In this document: piece by piece, positions 45,970 through 52,072 of the stretch
Layout: each line of letters starts with the position of its first letter
Position numbering within the stretch: position 1 is the first letter of the stretch
Assembly: GCF_004342685.1 (NCBI RefSeq)
Contig: NZ_SMBZ01000023.1
Span: 1 to 52,072, forward strand
Length of the DNA: 52,072 nucleotides
Origin: Sphingobacterium alimentarium
GTDB lineage: Bacteria > Bacteroidota > Bacteroidia > Sphingobacteriales > Sphingobacteriaceae
Reading direction: 5' to 3'
Made by a program: the position numbers and the translations under genes
Notes under the pieces: generated by a model
Seen by the model: the letters and a program-made list of their open reading frames with translations, nothing else
What the model was told of the DNA's origin: nothing
Databases searched by the model: none

Positions 45970-46788
45970 TTAGCCCAAAGCTACATCGAGCGTCATCATG
46001 AGAATAAACCCAACGATAAATCCTAAAGTTGCCAAATCAGAACTTTTGTTTTGCTGGGATTCAGGAATTACCTCTTCGATCACGACGAATATCATCGCAC
46101 CTGCTGCAAAAGAAAGCGCATAAGGTAGGATAGGCGCGAAAAATGTAACTGCCAATGCGCCCAATACACCTGCTATTGGTTCTACAATAGCCGATGCTTG
46201 CCCATAAAAGAAACTCTTACGACGGGACAATCCCATTCTTCGCAAAGGCATCGACACGGCAATACCTTCAGGGAAATTTTGTAATCCAATACCAATGGCC
46301 AGGGCAACGGCTCCCGCAATACTAGCTTCGGGTATACCGGCTGCAACACCTCCAAATAAAACGCCTACTGCCAATCCTTCAGGGATATTGTGCAATGTAA
46401 TGGCTAAAATCATTAAGGTTGTTTTTTGCCAAGGCGTCTTTACCCCCTCTACTTTCTGAAAATTAACATGTAAGTGGGGAAGGATTTTGTCTATGCTGTA
46501 CAAGAAGGCTGCACCGAGCAAAAATCCAATAACTGGTGGATATACTTGCGTAAAGCCCGACCCTTCACTCATATTAATGGCAGGGATGAGCAGACTCCAT
46601 ACACTGGCTGCAACCATGACACCGCCCGTAAACCCAAGCATGGTGTCCATAATATTCTTGTTGTAACTCTTGAAAAAGAAGACAAAAGAAGCACCCAAGG
46701 CCGTGACGAACCATGTGAAAATCGTAGCATAAAGTGCTGCGGTTATAGGATTGATACTTTCAAAATATGATATGATTGAATCTAACAT
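45970..46788 (-). CDS. ZIP family metal transporter
   Basis: A 272-residue inner-membrane protein with eight predicted spans. ZIP signatures HNIPEGLAVGVLFGG in span 4 and NFPEGIAVSMPL in span 5 supply the metal-binding His, Asn and Glu residues. Members bring zinc, and sometimes iron or manganese, into the cytosol. It belongs to the GufA-like bacterial branch by length and lack of a His-rich loop. The stop codon lies exactly at the edge of the group II intron. Confidence 0.95.
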   Translation of the reverse strand: MLDSIISYFESINPITAALYATIFTWFVTALGASFVFFFKSYNKNIMDTMLGFTGGVMVAASVWSLLIPAINMSEGSGFTQVYPPVIGFLLGAAFLYSIDKILPHLHVNFQKVEGVKTPWQKTTLMILAITLHNIPEGLAVGVLFGGVAAGIPEASIAGAVALAIGIGLQNFPEGIAVSMPLRRMGLSRRKSFFYGQASAIVEPIAGVLGALAVTFFAPILPYALSFAAGAMIFVVIEEVIPESQQNKSSDLATLGFIVGFILMMTLDVALG

Positions 46789-47020
46789 CTATCTGCTTGG
46801 ATTATGATTTACTGCGCATAAAGATACAATTCATACTAAATAAAATACAATCAACAGAGGATTTTAGTTGTCTTCCCTGATTTGATCTATCTTAAAAAGA
46901 ACGATATAAAAGTCTAATGGTGTATAAAATATTGTTTATTTAAAATAATTAGTACAAAAATAAACTATTTTTTATTTCTGTTGGTTAGAATTATACAATT
47001 CATTTAATATTCGAAAAACT

Positions 47021-47310
47021 ATGAAAACCAAATTTTATTCAATGAAAGGATTACTGGCTGCGGCCGTAGTAGGGCTCTCATCGATGATGCTAGCATGCTC
47101 AGATGATGATGATAATAACATGATTCCAAATAAAACTATAGTCGATGTGGTGGTGGAATCCTCAGATTTTTCAACCTTAGAATCGGCAGTTCAAAAAGCA
47201 AATCTGGCTAGTACATTAAGTGGCAATGGTCCTTTTACAGTATTTGCTCCGGACAATGAGTCTTTTACAGCATCGGGAGTAACATCAAGCGTCATCGAGA
47301 GCCTATCGGC
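47021..47310 (+). pseudogene. Truncated fasciclin-domain lipoprotein
   Basis: The gene opens with a lipoprotein signal (LLAAAVVGLSSMMLAC), Asp-rich SDDDDNN, then the start of a fasciclin (FAS1) domain: KTIVDVVVESSDFSTLESAV and GPFTVFAPDNESFTASGV. FAS1 needs about 130 residues; here it stops after about 70, where sequence character changes near 47308. The frame runs on to 47422 only as antisense to the lipoprotein gene at 47324-47650. The 3' part has been lost to a rearrangement, probably linked to the island that starts here. Confidence 0.8.
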
Positions 47311-47323
47311 AGCCTGTGAGTTC

Positions 47324-47650
47324 TTATCTATCTCTAATTTCTCTAATGCTAATTTTTTGGTATTCAACCCCAGAATGAGGGAATCCACACGTCTGCATGT
47401 CTCCAAGCTCCCTATATTGTAATCTAACCTCTTTTTTGTCTACTTGGTACTTTTCTTCGAGGTTAACGGGAAAGTAGATCTTTCCCTCAATCTCAAGTAC
47501 AAAACCGCAACCGTCAACGGATGGGCTTCCAAAGTCTAATACAATAGCATCTACCCACTGTTCTTCTTTTTCACATCCGCTATTAAGGCTTAGGTTTATT
47601 AAAGCCATCAACAGTAAGTATGCCGGTCTGAAGGTAGTTTGATTTTTCAT
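47324..47650 (-). CDS. Small lipoprotein of unknown function (108 aa)
   Basis: A 108-residue protein with a lipoprotein signal (YLLLMALINLSLNSGC). The mature part is acidic and beta-rich: DAIVLDFGSPSVDGCGFVLE and KIYFPVNLEEKYQVD, ending in a short basic tail. Two Cys residues (DGCGF, QTCGF) could pair. I do not recognise a family. It lies at the left edge of the decayed island, overlapping the dead end of the fasciclin frame. Confidence 0.6.
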   Translation of the reverse strand: MKNQTTFRPAYLLLMALINLSLNSGCEKEEQWVDAIVLDFGSPSVDGCGFVLEIEGKIYFPVNLEEKYQVDKKEVRLQYRELGDMQTCGFPHSGVEYQKISIREIRDR

Positions 47651-47944
47651 GATGTATCTTTTTTAGTAAAGTTCAGCGTGATTTTCGATAGCTGAACGTG
47701 GCTTATAAACATGGTTAGCATTGAAATTATCTAACTACAACACTAAATTTAATGATTTTTTTTTAATTTCCAAGCCTTTGCAGGCTCTCTGCTCTCTAAA
47801 ACGAGCTTTTGTAATATAACGCTACAATGGTGGTTTTTTCTTGTTTTTTTGAGGGAGATTAGGGACTTGTGGAACGGTGTAAAAAAAAACAGGGACTTTC
47901 AAAACGAAAGCCCCTGTTTCTTCTACGTATGAAACATTTAAAAT
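47651..47944. other. 294-bp intergenic stretch in the island
   Basis: AT-rich, with a 7-bp inverted repeat GTTCAGC / GCTGAAC near 47671-47697 of unknown role and the terminator at 47884-47924. I see no ORF with coding character. Confidence 0.45.
47884..47924 (-). terminator. Terminator of the PD-(D/E)XK gene
   Basis: Stem AAACAGGGACTTTC / GAAAGCCCCTGTTT with one mismatch, loop AAAAC, flanked by A and T runs. Confidence 0.7.
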
Positions 47945-48805
47945 CTATTTCAATTTTTCTATTTCCTTTATTGTAAGTTTCGTGAATTTTGCAATCTGCT
48001 CTACAGGCAATCCGTCCCTTTTCATTTCACGAGCGATGGAAAGAGCTTGTTCCTTTCTGCCCTCTTCCTTAGCATAATCAAGGACTGCTTTATTATCCCA
48101 TTTGCGTTTTAAACTAACATCGTACATTTCACGTTCCTCCTTACTTAATTTGCTGTATTCAGCTACTTGAAACAGTTTCTCAAATATCGGCTTCCTTAGA
48201 TATACTGGCAACTTGTCCATTGTTGACATATTTTTCAATACATATAGCCATCTGTCCAAGTCACTCTCCAAGTCTGCCTCGACTTTAACAAAGTTAATCA
48301 ATTCTAAGTAGATAAACCCTAAATCTTCATAGAAAATTTTCCCTGTGTCCCTGTTACACAAGCAAATATCGTGCAGAAAATCCGTGCCATCCTCCTCGTC
48401 GGGCATGGGGAAGCCATCCATCAATACAATGACATATACCTCACTGATACGGTAGTTCCATTCCTTGCGCTTGCCCTTTGGTGCTTGTTCGGCTATTAGC
48501 TTGCTTCCGTAGTACAGCATCCGTCGTTTGAGGTTCACTTGTGTGCTGCGCTGTACCTCGATAATAAACTGCTCGCCATTGTCTGCCGTACAGGTGAGGT
48601 CGAAGATGACATTGCCTGTTTCCTCAGCATCGCCCACATGCTCATTTTTATTGTACACCAAATCCTGTATAACCTTTCTTCCCCGAAACAGATCATTCAG
48701 AAATGCAATCAATAAATCTTTATTGACTTCTGATCCAAAAATCCGCTTAAAGCCGTAATCGGTCGTCGGGTCTATGTATCTCGGTGTTTCTGTTTTATCG
48801 GCCAT
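47945..48805 (-). CDS. Rpn-family recombination-promoting nuclease / putative transposase (PD-(D/E)XK)
   Basis: A 286-residue protein of the PDDEXK_2 group. The opening YIDPTTDYGFKRIFGSEVNK with DLLIAFLNDLF is diagnostic. The nuclease core is FDLTCTADNGEQFIIEVQR (Asp, then Glu-x-Gln). The C-terminal tail has YAKEEGRKEQALSIAREMK and GLPVEQIAKFTKLTIKEIEK, the usual ending. Related Rpn proteins cut DNA and raise recombination; many are linked to mobile DNA. The gene is intact and lies in the middle of the island. Confidence 0.92.
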   Translation of the reverse strand: MADKTETPRYIDPTTDYGFKRIFGSEVNKDLLIAFLNDLFRGRKVIQDLVYNKNEHVGDAEETGNVIFDLTCTADNGEQFIIEVQRSTQVNLKRRMLYYGSKLIAEQAPKGKRKEWNYRISEVYVIVLMDGFPMPDEEDGTDFLHDICLCNRDTGKIFYEDLGFIYLELINFVKVEADLESDLDRWLYVLKNMSTMDKLPVYLRKPIFEKLFQVAEYSKLSKEEREMYDVSLKRKWDNKAVLDYAKEEGRKEQALSIAREMKRDGLPVEQIAKFTKLTIKEIEKLK

Positions 48806-49012
48806 AGGACAAATATAGTGATTTTGGGCTTGACTATACAGTTCGGTGGGGGTAAAATGCCCCTAAAATCTGATCCCAGAAACGAGTGAAACATAATGAA
48901 AGTCTAAGGTAGTTATTAGGATAAGTTTGTGCGTTCCCGACACACAAAACTTTGTGAAAACTGATATTTTCGTATTTAACTATTTATATTAATTCATCTA
49001 ATTTTTACGATT

Positions 49013-49702
49013 ATGTTTCAAAACTATGCAACCGAAGTGCTGAAATTTTATGAAAAGAAAAAGGCTTCACAGGAGCTTTCCGTGAACCTGCAACACCCAA
49101 CAGCCGGCAATCTAAAATCAGATTGTATGGCACTCTATAAAAAACCGTGTAACCGTGTGGATTTGTTTATGCTCAAATCGTTCTTTGGTCGTTCACATGA
49201 GGAACAATTCCATATGTCTGCCCTGCGCATATTTGACCGTGACAAATTCAAACCCTTGAGCAACTTTATCCTAAAAGGGACGAAAACAAATGAAAAAAAT
49301 GTGGAACTTTTGGCTTGGTTGATAGATTTTAAACCTCGTCCCTATGCCATATACGAAAAATCTATCGAGAATGATAAGGAGCTAAACATGAGCGGAGAGG
49401 CTAAAAGTACCGTTAGTGAACAATGTATAGACATGCCTACTGCTCCTGTATCTGAGGGCATTGCCGATACCGATACGGTTGTCTCGAAAATCTTTAGTTG
49501 GAACCCTTTTAAGAACCCAAACATAAAAAGTCAAGAAATATGCCGAGAACCAAAGAAAGCGAACGTGTATGATGAGCTAATGTCACAGTACGGATGTATC
49601 AACAATGAGGACAAAACAATCGTGGTCGAATACCCATCTGGGGCAAAAGTACATATAGATGCTAAAGAGATCGAGTTGATAGCACAATTGGTGAAAATGT
49701 AA
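49013..49702 (+). CDS. Hypothetical protein (229 aa), island-associated
   Basis: A 229-residue protein. The N-terminal 110 residues form a compact domain (LQHPTAGNLKSDCMALYKKP, LFMLKSFFGRSHEEQF, FDRDKFKPLSNFIL, LAWLIDFKPRPYAIY) that I associate with accessory and mobile regions of Bacteroidetes, but without known function. The middle is low-complexity Ser/Thr/Asp-rich. The C-terminus ends in IVVEYPSGAKVHIDAKEIEL, like IS66 Orf2-type or small DNA-binding helpers, though this resemblance is weak. No signal peptide. Confidence 0.7.
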   Translation: MFQNYATEVLKFYEKKKASQELSVNLQHPTAGNLKSDCMALYKKPCNRVDLFMLKSFFGRSHEEQFHMSALRIFDRDKFKPLSNFILKGTKTNEKNVELLAWLIDFKPRPYAIYEKSIENDKELNMSGEAKSTVSEQCIDMPTAPVSEGIADTDTVVSKIFSWNPFKNPNIKSQEICREPKKANVYDELMSQYGCINNEDKTIVVEYPSGAKVHIDAKEIELIAQLVKM

Positions 49703-49780
49703 ATTTTTATCGGTTTTACGGTTTTCCGTAATTTCCATATTTTTTTACATTGTATCTTTAAAGACAAATATTATTATGAT

Positions 49781-49894
49781 ATGATAGAAGAAAGAAAATT
49801 GACGCTGACATGGACTAATCGTGTAGAAATCTGGCGTGAAAATGGACAGATAACGGATCGTCCGTCTGTTTGGGAAGGTACCCGAATTGTTTAA
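49781..49894 (+). CDS. Small ORF (37 aa) before the recombinase remnant
   Basis: ATG at 49781, TAA at 49892-49894. The product MIEERKLTLTWTNRVEIWRE, then NGQITDRPSVWEG, is soluble with two Trp-rich strands. It overlaps the recombinase fragment by a few bases. It may be part of a broken gene rather than a real one. Confidence 0.3.
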   Translation: MIEERKLTLTWTNRVEIWRENGQITDRPSVWEGTRIV

Positions 49895-50080
49895 ACTTGC
49901 CACACTCAACCAACAGCATGCTTTTTTAAACAGGGTGTTCAAAGGGGGATTGACGTTTGACAAAGGTACGTTTAGAACACCCGACCTCAACCCTGTGTTT
50001 CATCATAACTACCTAATAATGAAACAAAAAGGGTTGCTCGAAGTAGAACAACCCATCGGGAATTTAACCCAAATCCCTAA
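49887..50080 (+). pseudogene. C-terminal remnant of a site-specific recombinase beside tRNA-Ser
   Basis: The frame reads LNQQHAFLNRVFKGGLTFDK, then FRTPDLNPVFHHNYLIMKQK and GLLEVEQPI. This matches, from memory, the end of Bacteroidetes recombinases whose genes read into tRNA-Ser at the attachment site. The catalytic part is missing. The open frame continues across antisense tRNA-Ser and antisense bestrophin only by chance. Confidence 0.55.
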
Positions 50081-50083
50081 CTG

Positions 50084-50168
50084 CGGAGAGCGAGGGATTC
50101 GAACCCCCGAACCTGTGACAGTTAACGGTTTTCAAGACCGCCGCATTCGACCACTCTGCCAGCTCTCC
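50084..50168 (-). tRNA. tRNA-Ser (TGA)
   Basis: An 85-nt type II tRNA on the minus strand: acceptor GGAGAGC with GCTCTCC, anticodon loop CTTGAAA (anticodon TGA), long variable arm, T-loop GGTTCGAATCC. tRNA-Ser is a common integration site, and a recombinase remnant abuts its 3' end. Confidence 0.95.
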
Positions 50169-50285
50169 GCCACAAAAGTAGAAATTCTCAGCAAATCCAC
50201 AAAAATTATTTTGCAGGGATCGTCTTATGCCTTGAGAATGAGGTTGATTATTTTAATTAACTACAATAAATACGGGATTTTAAAA

Positions 50286-51170
50286 CTAGGAAGAAAGAAT
50301 TTCGCGGCAATGCTTACGAATATTCGCTGCGATTTTATCTATCGGAAGGTCGTCCGAATCCTGTCCAAAAGGCTCTTCAATGGATTCCCCAATTATTTCT
50401 ATGGAGATCAAAACATAGAAAATAAAAGGTACAGCCAATATGACAAAATAGCCCATGGAGAATACATATCCCACCGGAAGTGTAATGGAGTAGATGATAA
50501 TGAAAACCTTAATGAAGGAGCTGTAGGATATCGGGATTGGGGTGTTTTTGATACGTTCGCAAGCGCCACATACATTGGTCATTTCTGTGACTTCTTGTTC
50601 TACCGTTCGTAATTGGTCTCCCGAAATAATTCCTTTTGTATACAATGCATTCACTTTTTTGAAAATGAGTGATGCTACTTGGTTGGGTCCATGTTTTTTG
50701 TCATCAAGACCGGCCAATTCTGGATGTTCTTTTTCATCAAGCATAAATTTGGTATAGTCCGAGCGCAAGAAATCAAATAATGTCTCTGCAAAAAGCGGTA
50801 TGGCTTTACGAAAGAAACTTCGGTTTACCTTATCATCAGCGGGTAACATTGCGTTCAATTTTATCGAAAGCGTTCGACTTATATTGGTCAGTGCTCCCCA
50901 TTGTTTGCGCGCTTCCCACCAGCGATCATATGCAGTATTAGTCCGAAATACGAGGATCAGGGATAATACAAAACCTAATAGATTATGTACGGTAGTGATG
51001 TTTTTAATCCAGCTTTTGTCCGACAACTTCAGGTATTCTAATTCTAAATAAGCTACTCCCCACGAAAACAGCGCCACCACTACTAGGATAGGATAGACCT
51101 TTTTGGAATGTTCGGATTTCGTTAAATATTTGAGTGTATTGAACCAATCTTTCGGGTTATAGACTTTCAT
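50286..51170 (-). CDS. Bestrophin-like (UPF0187/YneE) ion channel
   Basis: A 294-residue inner-membrane protein of the bestrophin family, a pentameric anion or cation channel. Family marks are LVFRTNTAYDRWWEARKQWG, followed by NISRTLSIK, the long helical middle, and TPIPISYSSFIKVFIIIYS with the pore/gate motif. Late membrane spans are VGYVFSMGYFVILAVPFIFY. The ending EPFGQDSDDLPIDKI is characteristic. Convergent with nothing; it is divergent from the GH25 gene, with a 48-bp gap. Confidence 0.95.
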   Translation of the reverse strand: MKVYNPKDWFNTLKYLTKSEHSKKVYPILVVVALFSWGVAYLELEYLKLSDKSWIKNITTVHNLLGFVLSLILVFRTNTAYDRWWEARKQWGALTNISRTLSIKLNAMLPADDKVNRSFFRKAIPLFAETLFDFLRSDYTKFMLDEKEHPELAGLDDKKHGPNQVASLIFKKVNALYTKGIISGDQLRTVEQEVTEMTNVCGACERIKNTPIPISYSSFIKVFIIIYSITLPVGYVFSMGYFVILAVPFIFYVLISIEIIGESIEEPFGQDSDDLPIDKIAANIRKHCREILSS

Positions 51171-51218
51171 TTAATATTAGTTGATAGATATTTCGAAATA
51201 GCTTATTTTAGTTGCAAT

Positions 51219-52070
51219 ATGGCGAAATATCAGAAAAGCAGCAAAAAAAATGTAACCGTTACAACACAAGAACGGAGACGTTATTTGATATGGAGTATCG
51301 CTATCCCCTTCATTCTTATTTTGTTAATTGCTGTTTGGAAATACCATTCCAGTATCAAGTATTATTTTCATGTAATATTTGATAAGGAAATCAAAACATC
51401 GAATTCGGAGAAAAGTAAACATGATGCTCGGAATATACTTTTGATGCAGGCTCATGATGATAAATCTTTTGGTATTGATGTGAGCCAATATCAGGGCAAG
51501 ATCGAATGGGATTCTGTAAGCCTCATCAATACTGAATTTCCTATAGATTTTATTTTCGTGCGCGCGACAATGGGCGAGAAGGGAAAGGACAGTAAATTTC
51601 AGAAAAACTGGGAAGGCGTAAAGTCTATTAATAAATTGCGAGGTGCATACCACTATTTCAGACCCAATGAAAACTCTGTCAAGCAAGCAAAAAACTTTAT
51701 TAAAACAGTCAAATTGAGCCCAGGTGATCTACCACCGGTATTGGATATCGAAGAGCGTCCACGAACGCAATCTATGGATAGCCTTCGTGTAGGGTTAAAA
51801 CGCTGGCTGGATTTGGTGGAAGCCCATTATAAAGTTAGGCCTATTGTTTATTCCGGTGATAGCTACTTTACGGATTTTTTGGAGACTGAATTTAAAGACT
51901 ATAAGTTGTGGATTGCCAATTATAACTTTTGGATCGAGTCTCCGAAGGAGCATTGGGATATTTGGCAATTTTCGGAAAAAGGTAGCGTCAAAGGCATTAA
52001 AGGTTTTGTCGATTTGAATATGTACCGTGCTGATATAGAGAAATTGGAGAATTTAACCTTACCCTATTAA
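51219..52070 (+). CDS. Membrane-anchored GH25 lysozyme
   Basis: A 283-residue protein with a basic N-terminus (KYQKSSKKNVTVTTQERRR) and one membrane helix (LIWSIAIPFILILLIAVW), so the enzyme faces the periplasm. The GH25 TIM barrel starts at about residue 85: FGIDVSQYQGKIEWDSV (first catalytic Asp), IDFIFVRATMGEKGKDSKF, GAYHYFRPNEN, LPPVLDIEERP (Asp and Glu of the active site), KLWIANYNF and WDIWQFSEKGSV. GH25 enzymes cut the MurNAc-GlcNAc bond of peptidoglycan; a housekeeping cell-wall role is likely. The stop codon is 2 bases from the window end. Confidence 0.95.
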   Translation: MAKYQKSSKKNVTVTTQERRRYLIWSIAIPFILILLIAVWKYHSSIKYYFHVIFDKEIKTSNSEKSKHDARNILLMQAHDDKSFGIDVSQYQGKIEWDSVSLINTEFPIDFIFVRATMGEKGKDSKFQKNWEGVKSINKLRGAYHYFRPNENSVKQAKNFIKTVKLSPGDLPPVLDIEERPRTQSMDSLRVGLKRWLDLVEAHYKVRPIVYSGDSYFTDFLETEFKDYKLWIANYNFWIESPKEHWDIWQFSEKGSVKGIKGFVDLNMYRADIEKLENLTLPY

Positions 52071-52072
52071 TC

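Noticed and set aside
47311..47422. C-terminal 37 residues of the fasciclin frame
   Set aside because: This part lacks fasciclin character and is antisense to a lipoprotein gene; it is read-through after truncation.
47308..50084. Direct repeats (attL/attR) around the tRNA-Ser island
   Set aside because: I compared the 3' end of tRNA-Ser with the sequence at the fasciclin break by eye and saw no shared stretch.
49887..50612. A 241-residue open frame running from the recombinase remnant through tRNA-Ser and the bestrophin region
   Set aside because: Only the first 65 residues resemble a protein. The rest is antisense to tRNA-Ser and to the bestrophin gene.

Overview
The window looks like a chromosome segment of a Bacteroidetes (Bacteroidota) bacterium, most likely family Sphingobacteriaceae. 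The evidence is an AT-rich base composition, a SusC/SusD pair, type III glutamine synthetase, promoters of the Bacteroidetes type (TTTG, about 19-20 nt, then TAnnTTTG), few Shine-Dalgarno sites, short HPF next to a XerC-like recombinase, and fimbrillin-like and nuclease genes typical of this phylum. It is mainly chromosomal housekeeping DNA with a compact sugar-utilisation locus and several patches of gene decay and mobile DNA.

Layout. 1-8.2 kb: macrodomain gene (cut by the window edge), kdsB, a GNAT acetyltransferase, glnN, an S9 peptidase and a SIMPL protein. 8.3-8.6 kb: a tRNA-Thr/Tyr/Thr cluster behind a large inverted repeat. 8.7-19.1 kb: an MFS efflux gene, then a LacI-controlled polysaccharide utilisation locus: lacI, susC, susD, GH130 lipoprotein, ROK kinase and sugar-porter MFS. 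A perfect 22-bp palindrome lies on the predicted transcription start of susC. The order implies glycan import by SusCD, mannoside cleavage by GH130, inner-membrane import by the MFS protein, phosphorylation by the ROK kinase and sensing by LacI. 19.1-24.4 kb: DUF937, DUF2891 and small unknown proteins, then htpG behind an inverted repeat and a sigma-54-like site. 24.5-26.6 kb: two tRNA-His genes, a ruined fimbrillin-like gene, and a 188-bp MITE-like element that landed in the loop of a terminator.

26.6-36 kb: yqgE/algH, a pdxH-nuoC-nuoD operon without other Complex I genes, a short promoter-terminator unit, two overlapping small ORFs, a PDZ/retropepsin-like protein, a HAD phosphatase, a methyltransferase, an esterase and a secreted nuclease. 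36.1-38.5 kb: a sensor kinase with a frameshift and its partner response regulator with an early stop, so both halves of one two-component system are broken. 38.6-43 kb: VOC, DUF72 and a copper ATPase with three extra metal-binding modules. 42.7-46.8 kb: xerC and hpf, then a group II intron inserted just after the hpf terminator, with a reverse transcriptase carrying one frameshift and two stops, then a ZIP transporter.

47-50.2 kb: a small decayed island between a truncated fasciclin gene and tRNA-Ser. It holds a lipoprotein, a PD-(D/E)XK transposase/nuclease, an unknown 229-aa protein and the C-terminal end of a recombinase reading into the tRNA gene. The window ends with a bestrophin-like channel and a membrane-anchored GH25 lysozyme. 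I found no CRISPR array and no clear new defence system. The most distinctive items are the operator architecture of the sugar locus, the MITE in a terminator loop, the doubly broken two-component system, the intron at the hpf terminator, and the small-ORF/small-RNA cluster after nuoD.
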